A DNA stretch of 46,877 bases from Synechococcales cyanobacterium bin59.metabat.ball.084 (GTDB lineage Bacteria > Cyanobacteriota > Cyanobacteriia > Cyanobacteriales > Chamaesiphonaceae). A program made the translations under genes and the position numbers. The notes beneath the pieces are model-generated. The model made no database searches. It saw nothing but the letters and a program-made list of their open reading frames with translations, and was not told the origin of the DNA. Shown here in pieces: positions 8,912 through 18,166 of the stretch. Where the stretch lies: assembly GCA_013297675.1 (NCBI GenBank), contig JAAFHZ010000019.1:1-46877 (forward strand), written 5' to 3'. Within the stretch, counting starts at the first letter, position 1. Each line of letters opens with the position of its first letter.

Positions 8912-9544
8912 ATGCCAGCCACCCTACCGGCACCAATTCATGAAAATATCCAGCTTACAGGTATTAGTTGGCAGACCTATGAGGCGCTGGAAGCAGAATT
9001 GCTCGATCGAAGACTGCGCCTCACTTATAATCGGGGTTATCTAGAAATAATGGCACCTTCTCCAGAGCATGAACTCAGCAAAAAAATCTTAGGACGTTTT
9101 GTGGAGACTTTGGCAGAAGAAACCAATTTATCAATTTATCCATTGGGTTCTACCACTTTCAAACGACCTGACTTGATGGGGGTAGAACCTGATGAATGCT
9201 TTTATATCCGACGGATTCAGTCGGTACAAGGTAAGAAAAGATTAAATTTAGCCAATGATCCTGCGCCAGATTTGGTGCTAGAAATTGATGTTATTAATAG
9301 TTCGCTCAACCGGTTACAGGTCTATGCAGATCTGGGCGTGGCGGAGGTTTGGGTTTATGATGGTGAGTCCCTAACAATTAAGCAGCTACAAAATGATAGC
9401 TACAACATGGTTTCAGTGAGTCAGTTTTTTGTGAATGTACCGATCTCCGACATCACTAGGTTTTTGCAACAATCTCAGACCGTAGATTACTTAGAACTAG
9501 TCAAGGCTTTTCGTGATTGGGTGAAACTGCTGGTTAACGCTTAA
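8912..9544 (+). CDS. Uma2 family protein (DUF820)
   Basis: A second Uma2 copy of 210 residues, of the same subtype as the gene at 4438. Seen: EAELLDRRLRLTYNRGYLEIMAPS at the N-terminus, a conserved HE, the putative nuclease core APDLVLEIDVINSS with acidic residues, and YADLGVAEVWVYDG. The family is predicted to have a restriction-endonuclease-like fold, but no biological role is established. It begins just right of the intron-bearing element, so its promoter region (8832-8911) directly abuts the proposed target-site duplication. No operon partner is evident. Confidence 0.85.
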   Translation: MPATLPAPIHENIQLTGISWQTYEALEAELLDRRLRLTYNRGYLEIMAPSPEHELSKKILGRFVETLAEETNLSIYPLGSTTFKRPDLMGVEPDECFYIRRIQSVQGKKRLNLANDPAPDLVLEIDVINSSLNRLQVYADLGVAEVWVYDGESLTIKQLQNDSYNMVSVSQFFVNVPISDITRFLQQSQTVDYLELVKAFRDWVKLLVNA

Positions 9545-9650
9545 TATTTTAAAGGTCAACTTTCTCGAAGACCTGCCAGCTTAAAAACCAAAAATCTCGG
9601 TAATTTAGCTTTACCCAACCACTCCAATTCCGTTGTGATCCGGAAATATC

Positions 9651-10181
9651 TTATCGGCCAAAACTGTACCCAGCACCAACGATCAGACCGACATCAGCAC
9701 TCCGATTACTAGGAAAGCCCGCATTGAGTCGCACCGTACCCGTAAAATTACTAGACATCGGGATATCTACACCGCCAGAAACTGCTGGACTCACAAATAA
9801 GCCATCGGCATAGCGCAGTTGTGCACCACCACCAATAAACGGTGCGACGATCGTTTGACCTGCACTATTGCGAATCGGAAAATCTGCACTCAAGATAATC
9901 ATCGAAGTAGCAGCCTCCCGACCAAACAGCACAGTGGCATCATGTAAAGAGAAGTTGTCGGTAAAGCGCAGTTTGCTAACAACAGTAAGTCCGCCACTGC
10001 CTAAAGATGTAGTATTGCCGTTGAGGCCGATCGCCCCACCAATACCGATATAACTGTTAGGAGATTGAAAACTCTCGGTCGGTAGAACTGACTGAGCGAT
10101 GGCCGGTGCAGAGTTCAACATGACATGAGCGGCGAGGCTAGCAAAGCTCAGGCTGAACAAACTGACAAAATATCGGAACAT
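9651..10181 (-). CDS. Secreted small protein of unknown function, possibly outer-membrane
   Basis: I do not recognise a family. The 176-residue product begins with a clear signal peptide (about residues 1-30, ending APAIAQ), so it is exported. The mature part is rich in Gly, Ser, Thr and Asn, with alternating hydrophobic residues (for instance GSGGLTVVSKLRF and FTGTVRLNAGF) and ends in GAGYSFGR, close to the aromatic end common in outer-membrane beta-barrels. That suggests a small barrel or surface protein, by inference only. It diverges from the TPR gene at 10292, with about 110 AT-rich bases between them. Confidence 0.6.
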   Translation of the reverse strand: MFRYFVSLFSLSFASLAAHVMLNSAPAIAQSVLPTESFQSPNSYIGIGGAIGLNGNTTSLGSGGLTVVSKLRFTDNFSLHDATVLFGREAATSMIILSADFPIRNSAGQTIVAPFIGGGAQLRYADGLFVSPAVSGGVDIPMSSNFTGTVRLNAGFPSNRSADVGLIVGAGYSFGR

Positions 10182-10291
10182 GGTGTTTCTCTGAATGGTA
10201 ATTACTGGGTTATACGCCAGAATTTAGTAAATAGATCTGTGTTAAGTTCGTTAGAATGGCTGAGAATATATTCTAATATCTGTAAATTGTT

Positions 10292-11122
10292 ATGCTGCGT
10301 CGTTTCTGGGGTATTGCCCTCGCTTTGATACTGTGTTGGGGTGGTCTAGAGCCTGCTTACGCTGACGAATTGGCGGCAGGATCATCGGCAATGGGTAAAA
10401 CCTATACCAATACTGAACTCGATCGAGGCGACAGCCTGCGCACTGCGGCCTTCAATGCCACCAACAGCGGCGACTTTGCCACCGCCGAAACCTACTGGAC
10501 CGAGTTGTTAGAAATGTTTCCAAACAACCCCGCCATTTGGAGTAACCGAGGCAACTCCCGAGTTAGTCAGCACAAGCTCACCGAAGCCGTAGCAGATTTT
10601 GATAAGTCGATCGCCCTTGCTCCCCAGCTACCCGATGCCTATTTGAATCGTGGTGCCGCCTGGGAGGGATTACAAGAGTGGGATAGAGCGATCGCCGATT
10701 ATCAACACATTATTTCGATCGATGACCAAGACGCAATGGCCTACAATAACTTGGGCAACGCTCACGCTGGTAAAGGAGAATGGCAACAAGCCAAAACCTA
10801 CTTTTATCGCGCCACCGAACTAGAGCCAGGTTTTGCCTTTGCCCGCGCCAACTACGCCTTAATTTTGTATCAGCTCGGCGAAACCACCGAAGCGATCCGC
10901 CAGATGAAAAACATTGTGCGCAAGTATCGAGACTTTCCCGACGTGCGAGCCGCTCTGACTGCTGCCCTCTGGCAAAACGGTGAACAGGGCGAAGCCGAAA
11001 GCAACTGGATCGCCACGGTGGGTTTAGATAGTCGTTATCGAGATCTAGACTGGGTAAAAAACAACCGGCGCTGGCCACCGGCCTCGATCGCCGCCTTAGA
11101 TAACTTCTTGCATTTGCGTTAG
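10292..11122 (+). CDS. Exported tetratricopeptide-repeat protein
   Basis: 276 residues. The N-terminal ~24 residues form a signal peptide (MLRRFWGIALALILCWGG, cleavage likely after AYA), placing it in the periplasm or thylakoid lumen. Tandem TPR motifs follow from about residue 50 to 220, with repeat signatures such as NPAIWSNRGNSRVSQHKL, PDAYLNRGAAWEGLQEW and AMAYNNLGNAHAGKGEW. TPR arrays are scaffolds for protein binding, so a role in complex assembly is likely, but the partner is unknown. The next gene starts 11 bases after its stop, suggesting an operon. Similar TPR proteins are common in cyanobacteria and plant thylakoids. Confidence 0.82.
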   Translation: MLRRFWGIALALILCWGGLEPAYADELAAGSSAMGKTYTNTELDRGDSLRTAAFNATNSGDFATAETYWTELLEMFPNNPAIWSNRGNSRVSQHKLTEAVADFDKSIALAPQLPDAYLNRGAAWEGLQEWDRAIADYQHIISIDDQDAMAYNNLGNAHAGKGEWQQAKTYFYRATELEPGFAFARANYALILYQLGETTEAIRQMKNIVRKYRDFPDVRAALTAALWQNGEQGEAESNWIATVGLDSRYRDLDWVKNNRRWPPASIAALDNFLHLR

Positions 11123-11133
11123 TACCCCACATT

Positions 11134-11922
11134 ATGGATGATTCATCAGATTTCTTTGCTGCCGTCAAGTCCGACCAAAATTTGGCAAATGATCTATTAA
11201 AACTGGCCAACCGCAGTCACGACCTAGGCGAAGAAGTTTACCAACTCTATCGTCGGTATTTGACGGTCTTGGCCAAAGCCCTCCGCCAGCACGCCATTCA
11301 AGCCTGTTATCACCTTTGTACAAGCTGTTACCCCCTAGAGTTTTTAGAGCTAGAACCCAGTCAACAGCAGCGCTTACAGCGCTCTTTGCGACGGGCAATC
11401 ACCAACTCGATTATTGACCTACTCGGACAATTACAGCCACTTACTGAGGTTCCTAGCCCTCATGAACTCAGTGCCTGGTTACAAAATACCGAAGAAGCAA
11501 TTAGTCTGACCCTGCCAGGGCTATCGAAAAAAATGAATCACCTGCTACAACAGGCTCGGGTGGTTCCTCAACAGGTGCCTCGCCAACTTATTGAGGCTGC
11601 CGTACGCGCAGATGAAATTAGTGACGGTGGCGGAGCCAAACGCCCGAATATTTTGAGCGTTTTGGTAGAAAAAGACTCTAAAGAAAACCCCGAAAGCACG
11701 GTGATTATGCCTGTGCATGTGATATTTTTGCGCCTTGCCGAAATTGAGTTTGCCGACATGGAACTAAGCAAACTACGCCAGCAAATCCACGAAATGCGAT
11801 CGAAAGTCGCCGATCTGCGCCGTATCTACAAACATCGTCAGCACCAAGCCCAAGGCAAAGCCGCCGCTGCCGCTTGGCACCAGAGCTGGTTTGGAGCCGA
11901 AGATCAGGAAAAACCAGGTTAA
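11134..11922 (+). CDS. Conserved hypothetical protein, cytosolic, helical
   Basis: I do not recognise the family. The 262-residue product has no signal peptide or membrane segment. It is rich in Leu, Gln and charged residues, with long predicted helices. The C-terminal part (about 190-245, including MELSKLRQQIHEMRSKVADLRR) looks like a coiled coil. The tail ends in an Ala/His-rich segment. It starts 11 bases after the TPR gene, so it is probably co-transcribed and co-translated with it. Complete reading frame, neighbour-like base use and tight packing support a real gene. Confidence 0.65.
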   Translation: MDDSSDFFAAVKSDQNLANDLLKLANRSHDLGEEVYQLYRRYLTVLAKALRQHAIQACYHLCTSCYPLEFLELEPSQQQRLQRSLRRAITNSIIDLLGQLQPLTEVPSPHELSAWLQNTEEAISLTLPGLSKKMNHLLQQARVVPQQVPRQLIEAAVRADEISDGGGAKRPNILSVLVEKDSKENPESTVIMPVHVIFLRLAEIEFADMELSKLRQQIHEMRSKVADLRRIYKHRQHQAQGKAAAAAWHQSWFGAEDQEKPG

Positions 11923-12025
11923 GAGCCGAAGTAACATGTAAGAAGCTGATTTGGATCTTAAATTTTTACCGAATACCATTTAGCAATAGTAAGATATCCC
12001 TAACAAACTTTTTTAGTGTGAACTT

Positions 12026-12778
12026 GTGAGTATGCCTGCTGCTCTCCAAATCGGAGATAAATCGATCCCTGCCGATCAGTTGCCTTCATTACTAGAGCAA
12101 TATCGCCTAGTGCCTCAACTGGCCAAGGAAATGGTTTTAGATCAAGCAATTGCCGATCTTAAAGTTCCTGAAGAGGAACAAATGGAGGCGATCAAACGCT
12201 TCTATCAACAAAACCAAATTAATACCGATCAAGAATTAGATAAATGGCTAGAGCAGCAGCATCTGACGCGGGATGCCCTAATGAACCTCATTAGTCGGGA
12301 GCTGCGCCTCCAAAAATTCAAAACTAGCAAATGGGATGTGCAAGTGGAATCGCACTTTGTCCAGCGCAAAGCCCAAATTGATCAAGTAGTGTTTTCCATG
12401 GTGCGGGTCAAAGATGTAGATATCGCTGAAGAAATTTATTTTCGGCTGCTATCCAAAGAAGCCACCTTTTCAGAACTGGCTCCTCGTTACTCTAGTGGCA
12501 TCGAAGCCAAAACTCGCGGCATCAGTGGCCCGATCGAACTGGGCAGATTAGATCCCACTTTAGCTGGAGCATTGGTATCAGCTCAACCCGAAGAAGTTTT
12601 ATCTCCGATGCAAATTAGCGGTTGGTGGGTGGTCATGCAGCTCGAAGCGCTGATTCCGGCAGAGTTAGATGATCCCACCCGGCAGCGGTTGACCGAAGAA
12701 CTATTCAATATTTGGGTGAACGCCGAAGTCCAAAAAACCATGTTGGTAGAAAACGAATTGCAACTGATCTCGGTCTAA
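12026..12778 (+). CDS. Parvulin-type peptidyl-prolyl isomerase (PpiC/SurA-like) paired with an ABC exporter
   Basis: 250 residues. The N-terminal half (about 20-105) is helical, like SurA chaperone regions. About 115-210 matches a parvulin rotamase domain: IDQVVFSMVRVKDVDIAEEIYFRLL, then FSELAPRYSSG, GPIELGRLDPTLAGAL and SGWWVVMQLE. There is no signal peptide, so it acts in the cytosol. It ends 29 bases before the exporter gene, and such isomerase/peptidase-transporter pairs recur in bacteria, so I infer that it folds or presents the export substrate. The GTG at 12026 and the ATG at 12032 are both possible starts; neither has a strong ribosome-binding site. Confidence 0.85.
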   Translation: MSMPAALQIGDKSIPADQLPSLLEQYRLVPQLAKEMVLDQAIADLKVPEEEQMEAIKRFYQQNQINTDQELDKWLEQQHLTRDALMNLISRELRLQKFKTSKWDVQVESHFVQRKAQIDQVVFSMVRVKDVDIAEEIYFRLLSKEATFSELAPRYSSGIEAKTRGISGPIELGRLDPTLAGALVSAQPEEVLSPMQISGWWVVMQLEALIPAELDDPTRQRLTEELFNIWVNAEVQKTMLVENELQLISV

Positions 12779-12807
12779 ATTCTCGGTCTAAATCTCTTTT
12801 ACTTTTT

Positions 12808-15800
12808 ATGAATAGTCAGAACACTACCAACTCCAACGGCCAAAATCCTACTCAAGGCTCGGCTCTGAGTGGCCATGATATCTATGCCTTTATGGCCACG
12901 GTGTCACCTTTCGATCGACTGCCTCAAAATGAGCTGCGCAACTGCGTCAGCAAGCTGAAGCCCCTGCGATTTCGCATGGGGCAAAAGATGCAGCTCAAAA
13001 ACCAAATGCCCCAAAATGTCTCGATTATTTTTACCGGCAAAGTGCGCTCGATCGGAATTGATCCGACCACCAATAAAACCATGCCCCTCAAAATTTTGGA
13101 AGCAGGGGAAATTTTGGGCTGGCCAAGTTTAATTCGGGAAGTGCCTTGCGAAACTGCCGTGGCCTCCGAAGAGACTATTTGCTTTGTGTTGCCTGCCGTT
13201 GAGTTTATGCGGCTGCTGAAACAACATCCTGAAATGGCTGAAGGATTTAATAAGCCCAGTATTGCCGAGGTCTATGATCTAATCACCCAATATTGGGTGC
13301 AGTCTAATTTGGTGCCACCTAAGAGCAAAAATATTTATCAGCTAGTACGCAGCGCTTGGCAAAATGCTGAAGTTGCCAACAGCTTTACCCCTAGCGATCA
13401 CCGCCTGTGGTTTGACAGTCGGGCAGAGGGTTCCAAACAAGGGATTCCGTTAAAAAACTCTCCTGCCGAAAATAGCCAGTATCGCCTAGTCGGGATTGAT
13501 GCCAATTTGCTATCGATCGCCGAAGATCTGGTGGAAGAAGACGACTCTAGCCTGTTTGAAATGACTCCGACCGCTTTAGTAGAATATGCGCCAGAAGTCG
13601 ATTTTCAGGTGACTAACAGTGAGTTTGCTTTTCCTCAGACCGAATTGACCGTCGAAAATACCAAGGGTCGCTACCCCTTTGTGCGGGGCGAAGGCTTACG
13701 TAACGGTATTTTGGCCTGCTTCCAAATGCTGAGTATGTATTTGGGGATTAAATATCGCCGCGATACCGTACAGCGCATTATTGATATGCAGTTAGCCCGC
13801 AATGGTCAGGCTTCTTTGCAACTCTGCGCCGCGATCGCCGATGTCTTGGGTTTGATGGGTAGGCTGATGGAAATTCCCGCCAACCAAATTATGCGGATTA
13901 ATCAGCCCGCCATTATGCCCTGGCAGGGCAGCTACGCCGTGGTCTATGCCACCAGCGAAAGTCAGGTGATTTTGGGCGTGCCCGCCACAGGCATCCAAAA
14001 GCTGAGCATGAAGCAGTTTCTGCGACTGGTTGGAGATGACAAAGCACCCTTGCAAATTTTGATCTTGCAAGAAACCAAAAATGTCCAGCGGAAAAAATTT
14101 GGTTTAGGTTGGTTTGTGCCATACCTCACCCCCGAATTTAAAGTGTTGGTAGAAGTTTTGGTGGCTTCGTTCTTTGTCCAGTTGTTTGGCTTGGCCAACC
14201 CGCTACTGCTGCAAGTAATCATCGATAAAGTTCTCAACAACAACAGTGCTGCGACCCTGCCATTTTTTGTTACCTTGCTAATCGGCGTAGCTTTTTTCGA
14301 GAATATTCTTACTAGCCTGCGCTCGATCGCCTTTGCCAATGCTACTAACCGCATTGACCTTGCTCTGGCCGCCAAAATTATCGATCACCTCTTCCATTTA
14401 CCTTTAAGCTACTTTGACCGGCGGGCCGTGGGAGAACTATCTACCCGGATTGCCGAGTTAGACAAAATTCGCCAGTTTTTCACCAATACTGCCCTCACCA
14501 CTATTTTGGATGCGGCGTTCTCGGTGATGTATATCGTGGTGATGCTGTTCTACAGTCCTTTCTTGACTGCCGTAGCCCTCTGCACCTTGCCGCTGTTCGT
14601 GATTTTGAGCTTCATTGTGTCGCCGATCGTCCGTACCCAGCTCCGAGAAAAATCTGAGCGCAACGCCCAAAACCAATCCTATTTGGTAGAAGCCTTAGGC
14701 GGCATTTATACAGTAAAAGCTCAGAGCATGGAGCGCCGCAGTCGCAACCAGTGGCAGACTTTTTATGATCGATATATCGCCGCTAGTTTTAAAGGCACCC
14801 TGACCTACACCATGGCTAGCTCCATGAGCAACTTTCTGAATCAACTCTCCGGGATTTTGGTGCTGTGGGCCGGAGCTACCCTGGTATTAGAAAATAAACT
14901 GACCCTAGGGGGTTTGATTGCCTTTCGGATTATCGCTGGCTATGTAACCGGGCCATTGTTAAGACTGCTCACTATCTGGCAGAACTTCCAAGAAACCGCC
15001 CTGTCGATCGAGCGCCTGAGTGATGTGGTAGATGCCACCTTAGAAGTAGATGACGACAACCGTTTCAACGTCCCCATGCCGCTGATTCGCGGCAAGGTGA
15101 TTTTTGAAGATGTGACTTTCCAATTTGGCAGTCAGGGCAGACCACAGCTCAACCGAGTCAATGCTGAGTTTGATACTGGTTCTTTTATTGGCATTGTGGG
15201 TCAGAGTGGTTCCGGGAAAAGTACTCTGATGAAACTGCTGCCCAGGCTGTACGAACCCACTCAGGGAAGGATTTTGATTGATAATTACGACATCAACAAA
15301 GTGGAGCTATACTCTCTTCGATCGCAGGTGGGGATTGTTTCTCAAGACCCGATGCTGTTTGAAGGCACTGTCCAAGACAACATTGCCATTAATTACCCCG
15401 ATGCCGAGGCCGAAGAAATTGTCCAAGCCGCCAAAATTGCCGTGGCGCACGACTTTATCATGAGTTTGCCTAATGGCTATAATACTAGGGTAGGAGAAAG
15501 AGGTTCCAATCTTTCTGGCGGACAAAAGCAGCGGATTGCGATCGCCAGAACTATTCTTCAGCGCCCCCGACTGCTGATTTTAGATGAGGCCACTAGCGCC
15601 CTCGATTACGACACCGAGCGTCAGGTTTGCCGTAACTTAGTAAACAACTTTCGCGGCATCACCATTTTTTGTATCACTCACCGCTTGCGCACTGTGCAAA
15701 CAGCCGATCAAATTTTGGTGATGGATCGAGGCTTGGTGGCAGAACTCGGAACCCATGAAGAGTTAACGGCCAAGCGCGGCATTTACTATTGCCTGAGCAA

Positions 15801-15825
15801 TGACCAAGAAACCGCTCCAGCTTAA
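12808..15825 (+). CDS. ABC exporter with N-terminal cyclic-nucleotide-binding-like domain and degenerate C39 domain
   Basis: A 1005-residue type I secretion ATPase/permease of the HlyB/HetC kind. Order: cNMP-binding-like domain (about 30-150), linker, C39-peptidase-like domain (about 280-415), six-helix transmembrane domain (about 440-720), ATPase domain with Walker A GQSGSGKST (about 798), LSGGQKQR (about 900), Walker B LLILDEATSALD (about 921) and ITHRL. In the C39 region the catalytic Cys, His and Asp positions read Gly (in NGILAC), Tyr (in SYAVVYA) and Val (in GVPATG), so it should bind but not cut substrate, as in HlyB. The frame opens earlier at 12712 inside the isomerase gene; ATG 12808 is chosen. 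No membrane-fusion (HlyD) gene is adjacent, so the accessory parts must lie elsewhere. Confidence 0.9.
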   Translation: MNSQNTTNSNGQNPTQGSALSGHDIYAFMATVSPFDRLPQNELRNCVSKLKPLRFRMGQKMQLKNQMPQNVSIIFTGKVRSIGIDPTTNKTMPLKILEAGEILGWPSLIREVPCETAVASEETICFVLPAVEFMRLLKQHPEMAEGFNKPSIAEVYDLITQYWVQSNLVPPKSKNIYQLVRSAWQNAEVANSFTPSDHRLWFDSRAEGSKQGIPLKNSPAENSQYRLVGIDANLLSIAEDLVEEDDSSLFEMTPTALVEYAPEVDFQVTNSEFAFPQTELTVENTKGRYPFVRGEGLRNGILACFQMLSMYLGIKYRRDTVQRIIDMQLARNGQASLQLCAAIADVLGLMGRLMEIPANQIMRINQPAIMPWQGSYAVVYATSESQVILGVPATGIQKLSMKQFLRLVGDDKAPLQILILQETKNVQRKKFGLGWFVPYLTPEFKVLVEVLVASFFVQLFGLANPLLLQVIIDKVLNNNSAATLPFFVTLLIGVAFFENILTSLRSIAFANATNRIDLALAAKIIDHLFHLPLSYFDRRAVGELSTRIAELDKIRQFFTNTALTTILDAAFSVMYIVVMLFYSPFLTAVALCTLPLFVILSFIVSPIVRTQLREKSERNAQNQSYLVEALGGIYTVKAQSMERRSRNQWQTFYDRYIAASFKGTLTYTMASSMSNFLNQLSGILVLWAGATLVLENKLTLGGLIAFRIIAGYVTGPLLRLLTIWQNFQETALSIERLSDVVDATLEVDDDNRFNVPMPLIRGKVIFEDVTFQFGSQGRPQLNRVNAEFDTGSFIGIVGQSGSGKSTLMKLLPRLYEPTQGRILIDNYDINKVELYSLRSQVGIVSQDPMLFEGTVQDNIAINYPDAEAEEIVQAAKIAVAHDFIMSLPNGYNTRVGERGSNLSGGQKQRIAIARTILQRPRLLILDEATSALDYDTERQVCRNLVNNFRGITIFCITHRLRTVQTADQILVMDRGLVAELGTHEELTAKRGIYYCLSNDQETAPA

Positions 15826-16261
15826 TTCCCTCACCTCAACCAGTCGATTTAATCAGGCAAAAACGGCCTGTGGTAGCACTACCACAGGCCGTCTGCTGTT
15901 TAAGCTGAAAATTCGCCCTAAAAAGTCTGAATACAAGAAATGGCGGATGTTTCAATCGATAAATCCATGGCACATTGTTTCTATTGAGATTGCGATCTGG
16001 GTCACTCATTGCAAGAGACATTATCTTTCTGTGGCCTGGGGCAATCAACCCTATGCAAAATTATATTCCCTGGTTTTTTATGGATCTCGACAAAGCTACT
16101 AAGCTCCAATTTCCACTTTGGCCGTTTCTCAATCAGCCATTGTTTCACCCCAAATTCAAAGTTGTTTTAAACCCCAAGCGTTTTCAACAGTTATATCGGA
16201 TGCAATTGCTGGAGCGCTGTTTGGTCAAACAATCTCCCCGGCGCACTAACTTTTTTTCTCG
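15826..16261. other. Intergenic region between exporter and holB
   Basis: A 436-base gap. It contains the hairpin at 15863-15892 and a possible 70-codon reading frame at 16053-16265. The rest shows no RNA gene or repeat I recognise. Confidence 0.4.
15863..15892. terminator. Strong bidirectional-type terminator hairpin
   Basis: ACGGCCTGTGGTAG at 15863-15876 pairs perfectly with CTACCACAGGCCGT at 15879-15892, a 14-bp stem. Read on the minus strand it is followed by TTTTTG, a good U-tract for transcripts from holB. On the plus strand it lies 38 bases past the exporter stop. Confidence 0.8.
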
Positions 16262-16265
16262 TTAA
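16053..16265 (+). CDS. Possible small protein of 70 residues, unrecognised
   Basis: An open frame from ATG 16053 to 16265, starting MQNYIPWFFMDLDKATKLQF and ending in a basic tail. The product is rich in aromatic and basic residues. It has no clear ribosome-binding site and overlaps the holB stop by four bases on the other strand. It could be a real small gene, a degraded remnant or chance; evidence is weak. Confidence 0.25.
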   Translation: MQNYIPWFFMDLDKATKLQFPLWPFLNQPLFHPKFKVVLNPKRFQQLYRMQLLERCLVKQSPRRTNFFSR

Positions 16266-17230
16266 CCATTTTTCTCGTTAACCATGGTGAGCAGCAGGCA
16301 TTCCCACACCAAACGCGGCTGGACGTAAGACAGAAGCTGGCGACGACTGGTTTCGATCGCCTCTACTACCTGAGCATCTTGGCGCTGTTGCCAGTAATGA
16401 AATTGCAGATACTCTAACAGCGCTAGTTGACTAAAACTATCCACCTCCTTATCAATCAATTTAGCCCAGCCTAAAGCCGCCGCAATGTTGGTAATGGGCT
16501 GTAACAAAGCCGCTTTAATTTCACTATCAATGGCCGCTAAATCTTCGCCTAGTTCGATCGACCGCCCCGGGCTGCCCTGTGCTAAAGCAACTAAGATTTC
16601 ATCTTGTAAAATATCGCTGCGCTCCAAGCCCATCAAAATTTTAGCTAAATCAGCACCGCTCAGCCGTCGAAAAGGAATACGCTGACAGCGAGAAATCAAA
16701 GTGGGCAGCAATAAGGCCATATGGTCGGTGAGAAGAATTAAAGTCGCTGCTCCAGGTTCTTCTAAAGTTTTTAATAAAGCATTGGCCGCCCCCTCTGCCA
16801 TAGTTTCGGCCTGTTCAATGACCACAATAGCTCGATCGGCAGTCAACGGCGGCTGAGAGAGAAACTGGGTAATTTGACGAATCTGATCAATCCGAATTTG
16901 GGGTGGTGCCTTCTTTTTAATTCCGGCGGCGGCAGCTTCGCTGGCGGAGAGCATTTTGCCTTGATGGGTATAGGTCGGAGCAATCCACAGCAGATCTGGA
17001 TGGTTGCCCTGACGGATTTTTTGCTGATTAGCAGCAACTTGCTCGGGGTGGGTCAACTGGGCACAGAGCTGCATCTCCACCCAGCAGCGGGCAACTAGAG
17101 CTTTGCCAATGCCTGCTGGCCCATGAAACAAATAGGCCGGAGCTAGGCGCTGTAGCTCTACGGCTTGGATGAGCAGCTCGATCGCCGCCTGATGCCCATA
17201 AATTGCTGAAAAGTAGTTCTGCTCACCCAT
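16262..17230 (-). CDS. holB: DNA polymerase III subunit delta' (clamp loader)
   Basis: 322 residues of an AAA+ clamp-loader subunit, which opens and loads the sliding clamp at the replication fork. Seen: IYGHQAAIELLIQAVELQRLAPAYLFHGPAGIGK (Walker A with Gly-Lys), a Zn-less variant of the region after it, IRIDQIRQI, then VVIEQAETMAEGAANALLKTLEEPG, which matches the delta' consensus, and LISRCQRIPF (sensor 1 SRC). Walker B acidic residues are weak, as usual for the non-hydrolysing delta' subunit. The frame opens at 17275, but AGGAG precedes the ATG at 17230 with ideal spacing, fixing the start. It diverges from the GNAT gene. Confidence 0.92.
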   Translation of the reverse strand: MGEQNYFSAIYGHQAAIELLIQAVELQRLAPAYLFHGPAGIGKALVARCWVEMQLCAQLTHPEQVAANQQKIRQGNHPDLLWIAPTYTHQGKMLSASEAAAAGIKKKAPPQIRIDQIRQITQFLSQPPLTADRAIVVIEQAETMAEGAANALLKTLEEPGAATLILLTDHMALLLPTLISRCQRIPFRRLSGADLAKILMGLERSDILQDEILVALAQGSPGRSIELGEDLAAIDSEIKAALLQPITNIAAALGWAKLIDKEVDSFSQLALLEYLQFHYWQQRQDAQVVEAIETSRRQLLSYVQPRLVWECLLLTMVNEKNG

Positions 17231-17351
17231 GAAAATCTCCTGTTTCCACAGGTGTAAAATGTTATGATTTTGCAAGAAGTTTTGCGCAACTCAGCCGCAG
17301 CAGAGTTTTTGCTTAAGTAATTATCACTCCTTTTGATTTTTTTATTACTCC

Positions 17352-17879
17352 ATGGTTTTCTGGAAAAGTCTGTTTAATGTCGCCGAGAGTAATAGTGCAG
17401 CGCCTCAAGCCAATAGCGCCATGGTGTCAATTCAGACAGTGGGCTTCGACCCACCGGGCAAGAACCCGATTGTCCTGAGTCTCAATCGCGATTTAGACCT
17501 CTACGAATTAGAAGAGCTTTGTGATGCGGTGGGGTGGGCACGTCGTCCGCTGCGCAAGCTGCGCAAGGCGCTGCAAAATAGTTTTTTGGTAGTTTCGATG
17601 TGGGAGATTCGCGGCAAAACCCGCCGGATGATTGGCTTTGCTCGGGCTACTTCCGATGGAGCCTTTAACGCCACCATTTGGGATGTGGTGGTACATCCCG
17701 ATTTTCAGGGTAAAAAAATGGGTAAGGCGCTGATGAAGTACCTAATTAAAAAGATTCGCAGTGAAGACATCAGCAATATTACGCTATTTGCCGACTCACA
17801 TGTGGTAGGATTCTACGACGGTATGGGTTTTGTGGAAGACCCAGAGGGTATCAAAGGCATGTTCTGGTACCCAGATTGA
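17352..17879 (+). CDS. GNAT acetyltransferase related to plastid NSI/GNAT2
   Basis: 175 residues. The GNAT fold spans about 50-170, with the acetyl-CoA loop in [20 protein letters not shown] (Q-x-x-x-G-K/A pattern). The C-terminal run [19 protein letters not shown] and the [13 protein letters not shown] tail closely match, from memory, the plant chloroplast NSI/GNAT2 acetyltransferases, which act on lysines and N-termini of plastid proteins and are needed for photosynthetic state transitions. By inference this cyanobacterial relative acetylates proteins, perhaps photosynthetic ones. Cytosolic, with no targeting signal. It is the first gene after the holB divergent promoter region; no operon partner follows. 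Confidence 0.85.
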   Translation: MVFWKSLFNVAESNSAAPQANSAMVSIQTVGFDPPGKNPIVLSLNRDLDLYELEELCDAVGWARRPLRKLRKALQNSFLVVSMWEIRGKTRRMIGFARATSDGAFNATIWDVVVHPDFQGKKMGKALMKYLIKKIRSEDISNITLFADSHVVGFYDGMGFVEDPEGIKGMFWYPD

Positions 17880-18166
17880 TTTTCGTGGTTTCTGGGCATA
17901 CTAACTTCTAGTCGTACATCAAATATTTTTGGGCGAACGCCTAAACTTATGGTTTTGTAAACGATCCTGCTCCTTTCGTAGCGAACAGCTTCCGACTATC
18001 ATTCCTACATGCTTATCTGTAATATGCAGATCAGACTAGGAACATCTGCTGGGCGATCGACCGTCTCATAGACCAGTCATTCCACCCACTGCGTTTCCAA
18101 GAGTAATTGACGCATTTCTAGCAACGCATTGTCCCATCCATATTTCATGATCCATGAGGATATTTA

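Noticed and set aside
13962-14375. 137-codon minus-strand frame in the exporter gene
   Set aside because: Antisense to well-conserved C39-like and transmembrane coding sequence; no start site or family support.
17880-18166. A possible small RNA in the gap before the LCP gene
   Set aside because: Only a weak GCAGAT/ATCTGC inverted repeat was found, with no terminator or recognisable RNA family.
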